Shown: positions 25,400 through 34,552 of the stretch, in pieces
Layout: each line of letters starts with the position of its first letter
Numbering within the stretch: position 1 is the stretch's first letter
Assembly: GCA_019239915.1 (NCBI GenBank)
Contig: JAFAZF010000036.1
Span: forward strand, 1 to 64,000
Source of the DNA: Sphingomonadaceae bacterium
GTDB taxonomy: Bacteria; Pseudomonadota; Alphaproteobacteria; Sphingomonadales; Sphingomonadaceae
DNA length: 64,000 nt
Reading direction: 5' to 3'
The notes under the pieces: generated by a model
The model's input: only the letters and a program-made list of their open reading frames with translations
Database searches by the model: none
Told to the model about the DNA's origin: nothing
Translations under genes and position numbers: made by a program

Positions 25400-26851
25400 T
25401 CAGAGCAGCGACGGCTGTTCGGGCGCCGTCTTGGCCGCGGCCGACGCATATTGCGTGCGGCCGCCGCCGTCGACCCTCACCTCGACCTCGCCGTCGGCGA
25501 AATGGAGGCGGAGCGCGCCCGCCGTCTTGGCCGCGTCCGCCTTGGTGACCGTCGTCTCGTCGCGCCGGGTTACGCGGGCATAGCCGAGCGCGAGCGGACG
25601 ATCGGGGTGGAGGCTCGGCAGCAGCCGCGCGAGCGTCTCGAGCTGCCCGCGCGCGCGCCGCACCGCCTCGGCCGCACCGCGATCGAGCTCGCGACCCGCA
25701 CGCTCGACGCGCAGCTGGCCGCGCGCGACCTGCTCGGCGAGCAGCCGCGGCCGCAGCGCGCCGCCGGCATGCGCGAGATCGCCGCGCGCGATCGCCAGCC
25801 GCCGCGACAGCGCACGCGGCAGCCGGTCGGCGAGGTCGTCGAGCTTCTGGCGCTGCGGCCCAAGCAGCGCCTCGCGCGCCGGCAGCCGCCGCGCGACATG
25901 GCCGAAGCGTTCGCGCGCGCGCTCCTGATAGCGGTTGGCGCAGCGCCCCGTCCGCGCGCCCAGTTCGCGGACATAGGCGACGAGCTCGGCGCGCACCGGC
26001 ACCGCCATCTCGGCGGCGGCGCTCGGCGTCGGCGCGCGACGATCGGCGACGAAATCGGCGAGCGTGGTGTCGGTCTCGTGGCCGACGGCAGAGATGGTGG
26101 GAATGCGGCAGGCGGCGATCGCGCGCACCACCGCCTCTTCGTTGAATGCCCACAGATCCTCGATCGAGCCGCCGCCGCGCGCGACGATCAGCAGGTCGGG
26201 CCGCGGCAGCGTGCCGCCCCCGGCGATCGCATCGAAGCCGGCGATCGCCTTCGCCACCTGCGCCGCCGCGCCCTCGCCCTGCACCGCGACCGGCCACAGG
26301 ATCACCCGCGTCGGGCAGCGATCCGCCAGCCGATGCAGGATGTCGCGGATCACCGCGCCGGTCGGTGACGTCACCACGCCGATCGTGCGTGGCAGGAACG
26401 GCAGCGGCACCTTGCGGGCTTCGTCGAACAGCCCCTCGGCGGCGAAGGCGCGCCGGCGCTGGTCGAGCAGCGCCATCAGCGCGCCCTGCCCGGCAAGCTC
26501 GAGCCGATCGATCACGATCTGATATTTGGAGCGGCCGGGATAGGTGGTGAGCTTGCCGGTGGCGATCACCTCGATGCCGTCCTCGGGCCGGAAGCGCATC
26601 GCCGCCGCCGTGCCCTTCCAGATCACGCCGTCGATGCAGGCGCGCTCGTCCTTGAGCGTCAGGTAGCAATGGCCCGACGCGTGACGCTTGAATCCCGAGA
26701 CCTCGCCGCGCACGCGGACATGCCCGAACCGATCCTCAACCGTACGCTTCAACGCGCCGGCAAGCTCCGAGACCGACAATGGCTGCGCGTTGTCGCCCGC
26801 TACCGTCTCGGCTAGGAGCCCGCCGGCGTCGGAAGGAAAAGCTGAAGCCAT
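25400..26851 (-). CDS. xseA: exodeoxyribonuclease VII large subunit
   Basis: A 483-residue protein, normal length. An OB-fold ([49 protein letters not shown]) is followed by the catalytic domain ([48 protein letters not shown]). With XseB it forms the metal-independent exonuclease VII that degrades single-stranded DNA bidirectionally. xseB is not in the window. Its start codon overlaps that of divergent purD (CATG), and no good ribosome-binding site is visible, so the true start may be slightly downstream. Confidence 0.93.
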   Translation of the reverse strand: MASAFPSDAGGLLAETVAGDNAQPLSVSELAGALKRTVEDRFGHVRVRGEVSGFKRHASGHCYLTLKDERACIDGVIWKGTAAAMRFRPEDGIEVIATGKLTTYPGRSKYQIVIDRLELAGQGALMALLDQRRRAFAAEGLFDEARKVPLPFLPRTIGVVTSPTGAVIRDILHRLADRCPTRVILWPVAVQGEGAAAQVAKAIAGFDAIAGGGTLPRPDLLIVARGGGSIEDLWAFNEEAVVRAIAACRIPTISAVGHETDTTLADFVADRRAPTPSAAAEMAVPVRAELVAYVRELGARTGRCANRYQERARERFGHVARRLPAREALLGPQRQKLDDLADRLPRALSRRLAIARGDLAHAGGALRPRLLAEQVARGQLRVERAGRELDRGAAEAVRRARGQLETLARLLPSLHPDRPLALGYARVTRRDETTVTKADAAKTAGALRLHFADGEVEVRVDGGGRTQYASAAAKTAPEQPSLL

Positions 26852-28151
26852 GCCAAAGTCACTCGCTGTCCTGCTGCTGGGCTCGGGAGGCCGTGAACAT
26901 GCGCTCGCCTGGAAGCTCGCGCAATCGCCTAGCCTGGCGAAGCTCTACGCCGCGCCCGGCAATCCCGGCATCGCCGAGGAAGCCGAGATAGTGTCGCTCG
27001 ACGTTACCGACCATGGCGCCGTCGTCACATTCTGCAAGCTGCACGCGATCGATCTCGTCGTGATCGGGCCCGAGGCACCGCTGGTCGACGGCCTCGCCGA
27101 CACGCTGCGGCGCGACGGCATCGCCGTGTTCGGACCGGACAAGGCGCCGGCGCAGCTCGAAGGCTCCAAGGGTTTCACCAAGGATCTCTGCACCAAGGCG
27201 GGCATCCCCACCGCGGCGTACGAACGCCATCATGATCGCGAGGCAGCGCTCGCCGCGCTCGAGCGCTTTGTGCTGCCGGTCGTCGTCAAGGCCGACGGGC
27301 TCGCCGCCGGCAAGGGCGTCGTCATCGCGTGGAGCGAGGCCGAGGCGACCGACGCGATCGAGCACATGTTCGGCGGCGGCTTCGGCGCGGCGGGCGCTGA
27401 GGTCGTAATCGAGGAATATCTCAACGGCGAAGAGGCGAGCTTCTTCGCGCTCACCGACGGCGAGACCGTGCTGCCGTTCGGCTCCGCGCAGGATCACAAG
27501 CGCGCGCACGAAGGCGACATCGGCCCCAACACCGGCGGGATGGGCGCCTACAGCCCCGCGCGCGTGCTCACGCCGCAACTCGAAGCGCGCGTGATGCAGG
27601 AGATCGTACGCCCGACGGTCAAGGCGCTCGCCGATGCCGGCATCCCCTATTCTGGCGTGCTCTATGCCGGGCTGATGCTCACCGAAGAGGGCCCGAAGCT
27701 GATCGAGTACAACGCCCGCTTTGGCGATCCCGAGGCGCAGGTGCTGATGATGCGCTACGAAGGCGATCTCGCCGCGCTGCTCCTCGCAGTGGCCGAGCGG
27801 CGACTCGCGGGCATCGAGCTTCCGCCTTTTTCCAGCGATGTAGCGCTGACCGTTGTCATGGCCGCGGAGGGTTATCCGGGTACGCCGCAGACCGGGGGCG
27901 CGATCACAGGTCTGGCCGAAGCCGACGCCACCGGCGCAAAGGTCTTCCAGGCGGGCACCGCGCGTGACCCGGACGGTGTGCTGATCGCGAGCGGCGGCCG
28001 CGTCCTCGCCGTCACCGCGCGCGGCGCGAGCGTCGTCGAGGCGCAGCGCAACGCCTATGCCGCAATCGCCGCGATCGACTTCCCGACCGGCTTCTACCGT
28101 CGCGACATCGGCTGGCGCGAAGTGGCGCGCGAACTCAACCCCGCGGGATGA
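26850..28151 (+). CDS. purD: phosphoribosylamine-glycine ligase
   Basis: A 433-residue GAR synthetase, second step of de novo purine synthesis (PRA + glycine + ATP). It has the N-terminal [23 protein letters not shown]-grasp residues in [34 protein letters not shown] and [15 protein letters not shown]. The ATG at 26850 is 13 bp after AAGGA and overlaps the xseA start on the other strand. Each gene's promoter must therefore lie inside the other's coding region. Confidence 0.95.
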   Translation: MPKSLAVLLLGSGGREHALAWKLAQSPSLAKLYAAPGNPGIAEEAEIVSLDVTDHGAVVTFCKLHAIDLVVIGPEAPLVDGLADTLRRDGIAVFGPDKAPAQLEGSKGFTKDLCTKAGIPTAAYERHHDREAALAALERFVLPVVVKADGLAAGKGVVIAWSEAEATDAIEHMFGGGFGAAGAEVVIEEYLNGEEASFFALTDGETVLPFGSAQDHKRAHEGDIGPNTGGMGAYSPARVLTPQLEARVMQEIVRPTVKALADAGIPYSGVLYAGLMLTEEGPKLIEYNARFGDPEAQVLMMRYEGDLAALLLAVAERRLAGIELPPFSSDVALTVVMAAEGYPGTPQTGGAITGLAEADATGAKVFQAGTARDPDGVLIASGGRVLAVTARGASVVEAQRNAYAAIAAIDFPTGFYRRDIGWREVARELNPAG

Positions 28152-28178
28152 CGTGCGTTCGGCTCTGCTTCCTCATCA

Positions 28179-28292
28179 CGTTCGCCCTGAGTAAGGGCTG
28201 AGCGCAGTCGAAGGCGGCATCGAAGGGTCGCCGCCGCGTGTCCTTCGACGGGCGCCACTTCGACTGCGCTCAGTGGCTGCTCAGGACGAACG
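28179..28292. repeat. dispersed inverted-repeat element, copy A
   Basis: Arms of 35 bp at 28179-28213 and 28258-28292 start with CGTTCG, contain CTGAG and CTGAGCGCAGTCGAAG, and pair with few mismatches around a 44-bp spacer. It lies between purD and the GNAT gene. It is the same family as the copies at 29587, 33191/33525, 55471 and 58550. Confidence 0.75.
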
Positions 28293-28346
28293 GGCAAGAG
28301 TTGGCGCTCTGGTTCAACGCCTGAGGAAGTTAAGTCCCGAGACACC

Positions 28347-28868
28347 ATGAACTGGCACATCCGCCCCGCCTCCCACGCCGACACCGATCGCCTCGCGCTG
28401 ATCGGCGCGGCGACCTTCCTCGAGACCTTCGCCGGGCTGCTCGACGGCGACGCGATCGTCGCCCATTGCCGCCGCGCCCATAGCCCCGAAGCCTATCGCG
28501 ACTATCTTGCGGCAGGCGCGCAGGCCTGGCTCGCGGAGGCCGCGAGCGGCGGCGCCCCGCTCGGCTATGGGCTCGTCGCCGCGCCCGATCTCCCCAGCGT
28601 CGACCGCGAGGGCGGCGATCTCGAGCTGAAGCGGATCTATTCGCTGTCGCGCTGCCACGGCAGCGGCGTCGGCGGCGCGCTCATGCGGCTGGCGGTGGAG
28701 CATGCCGCGAGACAGGGTGCGCCGCGGCTGCTGCTCGGTGTCTATATCGGCAACGCCCGCGCGCTGGCCTTCTACGCCAAGCAGGGTTTCGAGCAGATCG
28801 GCACCCGCCGCTTCCGCGTCGGCGATCAGGACTATGACGACGTCGTCTTGGCGAGGGCGATCGGCTGA
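28347..28868 (+). CDS. GNAT-family N-acetyltransferase
   Basis: A 173-residue single-domain GNAT. The acetyl-CoA binding motif A is ELKRIYSLSRCHGSGVGGAL (R/Q-x2-G-x-G/A variant SRCHGSGVGG), followed by LLLGVYIGNARALAFYAKQG and FEQIGTRRF, the motif B region. The substrate cannot be read from sequence. The closest recollection is acetyltransferases acting on small amines or N-termini. Confidence 0.85.
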   Translation: MNWHIRPASHADTDRLALIGAATFLETFAGLLDGDAIVAHCRRAHSPEAYRDYLAAGAQAWLAEAASGGAPLGYGLVAAPDLPSVDREGGDLELKRIYSLSRCHGSGVGGALMRLAVEHAARQGAPRLLLGVYIGNARALAFYAKQGFEQIGTRRFRVGDQDYDDVVLARAIG

Positions 28869-28949
28869 CGGCGCCGTAGCCGGTGCGCCGCCCCGCTTGC
28901 GCTGGCGGCACGCGCCCGGCATGGCCCCTCGACCAAGCAAGGGGCCCTA

Positions 28950-29483
28950 ATGACAAGCACCGAAATCATCATTGCCGCCATCGTCCTCGTGATCGTCATC
29001 GCGGCGATCCTGCTCGTCGCGCGGCGCAAGCCCGCCGATCGCATCGAAGGCGACGGTGTCGGCGACGAGATCGCCGCGGCGGTCGAGAATATTGCCGGCG
29101 AATTCCTCGGCGTCGATGCGCACCATGATCGCGCCACCGACGGCCTGCCCCCGCCGCCGCCGCATAGCGGCCATCCTTCGACGATCGCGCTCGAGCCGGC
29201 GCCCACCGTCGTGCCCGCCGACGCCGACGAGGCCGGGCTGCCCGACGACGATCTCACCCGGCTGAAGGGGCTCGGCCCCAAGGCGGCAGCGCTGCTCGGC
29301 GAGCTCGGCATCCGCCGTTACGCGCAGCTCGCCGCGCTCGACGCCGCCGGGATCGCGCGGGTCGACGCCGCGATGGGCAACTTCAAGGGCCGCATCACCC
29401 GCGACCGCTGGATCGACCAGGCGCGCTTCCTCGCCGCGGGCGACATCGCCGGCTTCGAGGCGCAGTTCGGCAAGCTGGGCTGA
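28950..29483 (+). CDS. membrane-anchored helix-hairpin-helix protein
   Basis: A 177-residue protein. Residues 5-24 (EIIIAAIVLVIVIAAILLVA) form one transmembrane helix, followed by a ~75-residue proline-rich acidic linker. The C-terminal domain LTRLKGLGPKAAALLGELGI plus RRYAQLAAL is a helix-hairpin-helix fold like that of DUF4332 or L21-fused proteins. It could bind nucleic acid or protein at the inner membrane. Function is unknown. Confidence 0.75.
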   Translation: MTSTEIIIAAIVLVIVIAAILLVARRKPADRIEGDGVGDEIAAAVENIAGEFLGVDAHHDRATDGLPPPPPHSGHPSTIALEPAPTVVPADADEAGLPDDDLTRLKGLGPKAAALLGELGIRRYAQLAALDAAGIARVDAAMGNFKGRITRDRWIDQARFLAAGDIAGFEAQFGKLG

Positions 29484-29586
29484 TTGGGACCGCCACGCGA
29501 GTGCCGGGCAAGGCTACGCTTAGGACTTGACACCAACGGCGTATCTCAGCCTAGCGCTATATTCGATCAGCCTGAAATTGGTTTCG

Positions 29587-29704
29587 TCGTTCCTTCCGAA
29601 CGCAGTCGATGCCCAACGGATGGGGCTTCCCTTCGGCTGACCCAACGGGCCAGCCTGTCCTGAGCGCCTGCCCTGCAGGCAGTCGAAGGGCTCAGGGCGA
29701 ACGG
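29587..29704. repeat. dispersed inverted-repeat element, copy B
   Basis: The right arm (29673-29704) has GCAGTCGAAGGGCTCAGGGC then GAACGG. The left side (from 29587) has CGTTCCTTCCGAACGCAGTC with decay. It sits downstream of the HhH gene and downstream of the convergent flavin oxidoreductase gene. Confidence 0.6.
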
Positions 29705-29731
29705 ATAGTGGAGCTGTAGCGCGAACACGCG

Positions 29732-30967
29732 CTAGCTGCTCGGAAACAGCGCCAGCACCGCCTGCGCGGCGGCGATCCCGCTCGCCCAGGCGCCGTGCGC
29801 GGTCGAGAAGTCGGTCGGCGAGCAGGCCTCGCCGGCGAAGCGCAAGCGACCGTCGAGCGCCGGCGCGGCGAGCGTGGCGCGGGCATCGGCGTGGCCGGGG
29901 AGCGCGTGGCTGTAGGATCCGCGCGCGAGCGGATCGCGGCCCCAGGCCGAGGCGGCGACCGGCCGCAAGCCTCTCGCGAAGTCGCTGCCGAGCAGCGCCG
30001 CCAGTTCGTCGATCGCGAATGCCGCGGCCGCGCCCTCGCCCGCCGCTTCGAGCACGCGCGCGCAGTCGCCCGCCAGGAAGCACTCGATCACGGGATGCCC
30101 GAACGGGCGCAGATAGTAGCTGCCGGTGTTGGTGCGCCAGGGGCTGCCGATCAGGTGCGAATCCGCTTCCAGTACCGCGACGGTGGGCCCCGCGAGGAAC
30201 AGCTTGTCGGCAAGCCCCAGCGGCAGCCGCGCGGCGGCGTCGAGATGATCGTCGAGTCCGCGCCCGAAGCGGATCGCGCCGGCTGCCAGGACTGATGTCG
30301 GAACCGTAATGATCGCCGCCTGCGCGCCGAGCGGGCCGCATGCCGTCGTCAGCGTCAGCATCATGCCCTCGCCGTCGATCGCCGTCACCGCGCAGCCGAG
30401 CCGCGCCGGCAATCCGCTGCCCAGCGTCGCGATCAGCGTGCCGTAGCCCGCCGGCAGCCGCCAGTTCGCGTCCGTTGCCGCGTCGTCATAGGCGAGGTAG
30501 TCGGCGACCGAGACGTCGCGGGACGGTGCGCCGTTGATGTAGCCCGAGAGCGCGTCGATCCAGCCGTTCCAGATGCAGCCGGGAAGCAGCGCGTCGGCCG
30601 CGATGTCGGTCGCCGGCGGAGCGTCGCGCAGCCGATCCGAAAAGGCCGCGAACGCCGCCTGCGCCTCGCGCTGACGCGTCTTGGCAAAGCCGAGCTCGCG
30701 ATACTGTTCACGCCATGCCGAGCGCGTGCGGTCAATCGCGAAATCCGCCTTCGCCGCCTCGCCGACCAGCGGGTTGCGATCGGCCGAGTGCAGCCAGCCG
30801 CAGCCGAGGTCGAGCGCCGCGCCGTCGATCGTCACGCTGTGCGCCCGCCCGCCGAGGCGCTGGCCGGCCTCGAGCAGCAGCACGCTGCGGCCCGCCGCCG
30901 CCACCGTTCGCGCCGCCGCGATGCCGGCCGCGCCGCCGCCGACCACCGCGACGTCGACCCGATCCAT
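29732..30967 (-). CDS. FAD-dependent amine-oxidase-type oxidoreductase
   Basis: A 411-residue flavoprotein. The Rossmann motif VAVVGGGAAGIAAARTVAAA is at residues 6-25, with the GG-motif QRLGGRAHSV, a middle substrate domain, and the C-terminal FAD contact LRFAGEACS then STAHGAWASGIAAA. It is related to flavin monoamine oxidases, but the substrate is not evident. It lies 5 bp after the CNNM/CBS gene on the same strand, suggesting co-transcription. Confidence 0.85.
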   Translation of the reverse strand: MDRVDVAVVGGGAAGIAAARTVAAAGRSVLLLEAGQRLGGRAHSVTIDGAALDLGCGWLHSADRNPLVGEAAKADFAIDRTRSAWREQYRELGFAKTRQREAQAAFAAFSDRLRDAPPATDIAADALLPGCIWNGWIDALSGYINGAPSRDVSVADYLAYDDAATDANWRLPAGYGTLIATLGSGLPARLGCAVTAIDGEGMMLTLTTACGPLGAQAAIITVPTSVLAAGAIRFGRGLDDHLDAAARLPLGLADKLFLAGPTVAVLEADSHLIGSPWRTNTGSYYLRPFGHPVIECFLAGDCARVLEAAGEGAAAAFAIDELAALLGSDFARGLRPVAASAWGRDPLARGSYSHALPGHADARATLAAPALDGRLRFAGEACSPTDFSTAHGAWASGIAAAQAVLALFPSS

Positions 30968-30972
30968 CGCCG

Positions 30973-32280
30973 CTATTCCTCGCCCGCGGGCACGCAGCTC
31001 GCGAGCAGTTTGTCGAGCCGCCGCCCGTCCATGTCGACGATCTCGAACAGCCAGTCGCCGTCGCGGAAGGTCTCGCCGGTCTTGGGCAGATGCTTGAGCA
31101 GCGACAGCGCGAAGCCAGCCGCCGTCGCATAGTCGCGGTCCTCGGGCAGATCGATGCCGAGCCGCTCGGCGAGCAGGTCGGCGGGAGCCGAGCCCGAGAC
31201 GAGGAAGCTGCCGTCGGCACGCTCGACGATCGCGGGATCGTCGTCGGCATCGACATCCGAGGCGAACGCGCCGCCGGCGATCGCCGCGAGCAGGTTGGCC
31301 GGCGTCACGATACCTTCGAAGTGGCCATATTCGTCGTGCACCAGCGCGAGCGGCACCTCGGCCTCGCGCAGCGTCTCGAGCGCGTTCATCGCGTCCATCT
31401 GGTCGGGGACGACCGGCGCCTGCCGCATCAGCGCGCGCAGCTCGAGCGGTCGGCCCTCCAGCGTCGCGACGAGCAGTTCGCGCACGCGCACCACCCCGAC
31501 GATCGCTTCGACCGAGCCTTGGGCAACGGGCAAGCGGCTGTGAGGGCTCTCGGCGATGGCGGCGAGGATCGTCCCCTGATCGGCGGCGACGTCGATCCAG
31601 TCGACCTGGCCGCGCGGCGTCATCACCTCGCGCACCGGCCGGTCGGCGAGCCGCACCACGCCCGAGATGATCGCGCGCTCATTCTCCTCGATGACGCCGG
31701 CGGTCGATGCCTCGGCGACGATCAGGTGCAGCTCCTCGGCGGTCACCTGGTTCTCGCCTTCGCGATTCATGCCGAGCAGCGCGAACACGCCGGCGCTGGT
31801 GCGATCGAGCACCCAGACGATTGGGCCCGCGATCCGCGCCAGCCATATCATCGGCCCCGCCGCGACGACCGCGATCGGCTCGGGGCTGCGCAGCGCGATC
31901 TGCTTGGGAACGAGCTCGCCGAACATGATCGACACGAACGTCGTCAACGCGATCACCACCGGAAAGCCCCAGGAGAAAGGAATGCCGATCAGCGCTAGCC
32001 GCTCGCCGACCGGCCCGCCCAACGCCTCGCCCGAGAAGGCGCCCGAAACGATCGCGATGAGGGTGATGCCGATCTGCACGGTCGAGAGGAAGCGGCCGGG
32101 ATCCTCGCGAAGCTGAATCGCGCTGGCGGCGCCGCGCCGGTGCACGCGCTCCATCGCCGCCAGGCGCGGCCCGCGCGACGAGACGATCGCAAGCTCCGAC
32201 ATCGCGAACAGCCCGTTCAGGATGACGAGCGCGACGATGATCAGCAGGTCGATCCAGGGGAAGGGATGCGGCGCGGGCAT
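30973..32280 (-). CDS. CNNM/CorC-type hemolysin-family membrane protein
   Basis: A 435-residue inner-membrane protein. The DUF21/CNNM transmembrane domain covers ~1-190 (WIDLLIIVALVILNGLFAMS is the first helix; GVFALLGMNREGENQVTAEE ends the domain). Two CBS domains follow (~205-330; VREVMTPRGQVDWIDVAADQ) and a CorC_HlyC C-terminal domain to 430 (ADGSFLVSGSAPADLLAERL). Family members are linked to Mg2+/Co2+ efflux; the hemolysin name is historical. Confidence 0.9.
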   Translation of the reverse strand: MPAPHPFPWIDLLIIVALVILNGLFAMSELAIVSSRGPRLAAMERVHRRGAASAIQLREDPGRFLSTVQIGITLIAIVSGAFSGEALGGPVGERLALIGIPFSWGFPVVIALTTFVSIMFGELVPKQIALRSPEPIAVVAAGPMIWLARIAGPIVWVLDRTSAGVFALLGMNREGENQVTAEELHLIVAEASTAGVIEENERAIISGVVRLADRPVREVMTPRGQVDWIDVAADQGTILAAIAESPHSRLPVAQGSVEAIVGVVRVRELLVATLEGRPLELRALMRQAPVVPDQMDAMNALETLREAEVPLALVHDEYGHFEGIVTPANLLAAIAGGAFASDVDADDDPAIVERADGSFLVSGSAPADLLAERLGIDLPEDRDYATAAGFALSLLKHLPKTGETFRDGDWLFEIVDMDGRRLDKLLASCVPAGEE

Positions 32281-32471
32281 GGCGTCGAGCCCTGCTTAGC
32301 CGGGATGGCGGCCGGCCGACAACCATCGAGGTTGTTCGCCATCACGAGAACAGGGCGAGGCCGCCAAGAAAACTATGCTGCGCTGCACAATTCTTGTCGA
32401 CGATTGCATTTTGGTTAACTACAGAGCGACCGCGACGCCGGCGGGGGCCGTGCGCCACGAAGGGGGAAGGT

Positions 32472-32696
32472 TTGACGTTGCAGGATCTCAAGGACATCTT
32501 TGGCCCATATTCACCCAGCCTATCGCTCCGCTCGGTGGAGGTGATCGCGCAGAATCTGTTGGCCGAACGCGCGCTCACGCCCGAGCACGAAGCCACGGTG
32601 CGCACGTTTTTGAATACCTATGTGCCGATCGCGCAGCGCCATCCGAATGGCCCGACGCTCGGCATGCGCCAGACGATCGCGGAACTGCTCGCCTAG
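32472..32696 (+). CDS. small hypothetical protein
   Basis: A ~74-residue protein, LTLQDLKDIFGPYSPSLSLR then SVEVIAQNLLAERALTPEHE. No ATG is near; TTG at 32472 or, better spaced from the strong GGGGGAAGG (32462-32470), TTG at 32478 may be used. It is helical, soluble and of no recognised family. Its TAG stop overlaps that of the convergent DUF1801 gene (CTAG). Confidence 0.55.
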   Translation: MTLQDLKDIFGPYSPSLSLRSVEVIAQNLLAERALTPEHEATVRTFLNTYVPIAQRHPNGPTLGMRQTIAELLA

Positions 32697-33112
32697 CGCC
32701 GCTTCGCGCGCGGTGAGCGGTTCAGCGCCGCCGCCGCGCGCACCAGCGCCATGAACGCCGCCTCGTCGATCGCATCGCCTTCGCGGATGTCGATCGCACG
32801 GCGGACGTTGCCGTCGAGGCTGGCATTGAACAGTCTGGCGGGATCTTCGAGCGACGCGCCCTTCGCGAAGGTCAGCTTGACGACGGCCTTGTAGCTCTCG
32901 CCCGTGCAGAGGATGCCATGATCCTCCCACACCGGCACGCCGCGCCATTTCCATGTCTCGACGACATCCGGACAGGCCGCGTGGATCAGCGCCCGCACCC
33001 GCGCCAGCATCGCGCCCCGCCAATCACGGAGGTCGGTGATACGGGCGTCGATATGCTGCGCGGCGGACATGGCGCCGGCCGCAGCCGCATCTGAAGCTAA
33101 CTGGCTTGGCAT
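32693..33112 (-). CDS. DUF1801 protein
   Basis: A ~139-residue protein with HIDARITDLRDWRGAMLARV, VETWKWRGVPVWEDHGILCT, SYKAVVKLTFAKGASLEDPA and RLFNASLDGNVRRAIDIREG, the DUF1801 (YdhG-like) signature. Function is unknown. The ATG at 33112 or 33070 is preferred. The longer frame to 33262 would include a translation of the dispersed repeat (AFDKLRPNG), so it is unlikely to be native. Confidence 0.8.
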   Translation of the reverse strand: MPSQLASDAAAAGAMSAAQHIDARITDLRDWRGAMLARVRALIHAACPDVVETWKWRGVPVWEDHGILCTGESYKAVVKLTFAKGASLEDPARLFNASLDGNVRRAIDIREGDAIDEAAFMALVRAAAALNRSPRAKRR

Positions 33113-33183
33113 GTCACCGCTGTAGCCGCTCGCAAAAGGTGTTGCCACAAGAGAGCGGTAGTTATCGCCCCAGTAGCAGACGT

Positions 33184-33504
33184 TCACGTTTCCGTTCGGC
33201 CTGAGCTTGTCGAAGGCCTGCTCTTCTCTTTGGATGAGGCGAGGCGGCTGATCGTCGGCCAATCGCCTCGGATCAAGGCAAGTTTCTTGGCGCGGCTCCA
33301 GCCCTTGAGCCGCCGTTCCATGGCGAGCGCTTCTGCGCGCGTCGGGAAGGTCTCCGACCAGACGAGCGTTACCGGCAGGTGATCATGTGCGAAGCCTGGC
33401 ACCACGCCGGACCGATGCTCCACCAGCCGACGCTCGAGATCGTCGCTATGGCCCACATAGAAGATGCCGCCGCGGCAATGGAGCATGTAGGTCCAGAACA
33501 TCAC
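33184..33504 (-). CDS. GIY-YIG nuclease-domain protein
   Basis: A 106-residue single-domain protein. The GIY-YIG signature is degenerate: WTYMLHCRGGIFYVGHSDDL (GIF...YVG), with ERRLVEHRSG and the C-terminal catalytic-type Glu in EALAMERRLKGWSRAKKLAL. These nucleases cut DNA with a divalent metal. Small stand-alone members are of unknown role. The last ~12 residues (KSRPSTSSGRTET) are encoded by a dispersed repeat arm. A second identical arm lies 21 bp upstream of the ATG, so the gene is bracketed by a perfect inverted repeat. Confidence 0.85.
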   Translation of the reverse strand: MMFWTYMLHCRGGIFYVGHSDDLERRLVEHRSGVVPGFAHDHLPVTLVWSETFPTRAEALAMERRLKGWSRAKKLALIRGDWPTISRLASSKEKSRPSTSSGRTET

Positions 33505-33554
33505 GGTCGATCAAGACCGAAGAACAGGCCTTCGACAAGCTCAGGCCGAACGGA
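33191..33554. repeat. perfect 30-bp inverted repeat bracketing the GIY-YIG gene
   Basis: The 30 bases at 33191-33220 (TCCGTTCGGCCTGAGC... ending AAGGCCTG) are exactly the reverse complement of 33525-33554. The arms belong to the dispersed repeat family and enclose 304 bp that hold nearly all of the nuclease gene. No flanking target-site duplication is visible. From 33555 to 33760 I see only GTGACCTT three times at 33710, 33733 and 33746. Confidence 0.85.
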
Positions 33555-33760
33555 TCGCTTTTGCGAACGGTTGCTTCCCACCACAAACGGACATTCCGCT
33601 TTCCTACAGCGTGCATGCGGGCGCATGATCGCGTCGGCTCTTTCTGATCGTTGGATTCGCGGACGCGGCCATCGGTCTAAAGTCTCAGCCGCTAAGATCA
33701 CGAAACCATGTGACCTTTGGGCACCACGATCCGTGACCTTCCGTTGTGACCTTCGACGCA

Positions 33761-34213
33761 TCAGCGCCGCGCGGCGAAGAAATCGCGCAGCAATATAGCG
33801 GCTTCGCTCTCGCCGATGCCGCAATAGATCTCAGGACGATGATGGCAGGTCGGCTGTGCGAACAGGCGTGGGCCATGCGCGACGGCGCCACCCTTGGGAT
33901 CGGGGGCGGCGTAATAGAGCCTGGCGATGCGGGCGTGGGCGATCGCGCCGGCGCACATCGCGCAGGGTTCGAGCGTCACCCAGAGGTCGCAATCGCGCAG
34001 CCGTTCGGCGCCGAGCGCGGCCGCGGCGGCCCGGATCGCGACGATCTCGGCGTGGGCGGTCGGATCTGCGGTGCCGCGCATCGCGTTCGCGGAGGTCGCG
34101 ATTACCTCATGCCCGCGTGTGATCACGGCGCCGACGGGCACCTCCCCAGCCCGCGCCGCCTCCGCCGCGAGATCGAGCGCGCGCCGCATCGGCTGGGGCA
34201 GCGGGAACGCCAT
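33761..34213 (-). CDS. tadA: tRNA-specific adenosine deaminase
   Basis: A 150-residue cytidine/deoxycytidylate deaminase-fold enzyme. Zinc ligands are H54 and catalytic E56 in TAHAEIVAI and C84/C87 in LEPCAMCAGAI, as in TadA, which converts A34 to inosine in tRNA-Arg(ACG). GEVPVGAVI and PKGGAVAHG are conserved around the active site. Guanine deaminase-type relatives are an alternative, but the PCAMC variant and length favour TadA. Confidence 0.85.
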   Translation of the reverse strand: MAFPLPQPMRRALDLAAEAARAGEVPVGAVITRGHEVIATSANAMRGTADPTAHAEIVAIRAAAAALGAERLRDCDLWVTLEPCAMCAGAIAHARIARLYYAAPDPKGGAVAHGPRLFAQPTCHHRPEIYCGIGESEAAILLRDFFAARR

Positions 34214-34339
34214 GATGCGGCCCTAAGCCGAGATGCGCGCCGGTCAATCTTGGTTCGGGCCGAGCCGGGCACGACCCCGCCCTTCCCAGGGCTGGGAGAG
34301 AGCGTCCGCAGGAAACGATGGGCATACGGGACGGTAAGC

Positions 34340-34537
34340 TCAGGCGCGTGCCAGCTCCGCTCGCGGTCGCAGGATCGCGAACAGCGACCAGAGCACGCCC
34401 GGCAGCCAGCCGAGCAGCGTCAGCACGGTCGCTATCCAGAAGTCGCTGCCCAGCCGCCGCTCGCCGAGAAAGACGCCGAGCGGCGGCAGCAGGATGGCGG
34501 CGACGATCACACCCGGAGTAGCTGTCGATGAGGTCAT
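34340..34537 (-). CDS. YqaE/Pmp3-family membrane protein
   Basis: A 65-residue protein with two hydrophobic helices: VIVAAILLPPLGVFL, with the conserved LPPLGVFL, and WIATVLTLLGWLPGVLWSLF. This is the UPF0057/Pmp3 pattern of small stress-associated inner-membrane proteins that affect membrane potential. It lies 15 bp after the stop of the next upstream gene on the same strand. Confidence 0.85.
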   Translation of the reverse strand: MTSSTATPGVIVAAILLPPLGVFLGERRLGSDFWIATVLTLLGWLPGVLWSLFAILRPRAELARA

Positions 34538-34552
34538 GGGTTCGCTTCCGCC

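Noticed and set aside
32693-33262. A longer DUF1801 protein starting at 33262.
   Set aside because: The extra N-terminus translates the dispersed repeat (AFDKLRPNG) and is not part of the family; starts at 33112 or 33070 fit better.
33746-34531. A plus-strand protein opposite tadA and the YqaE gene.
   Set aside because: It is an antisense frame rich in Arg/Gly with no motif, whereas the minus strand encodes clear TadA zinc motifs and a Pmp3 protein.
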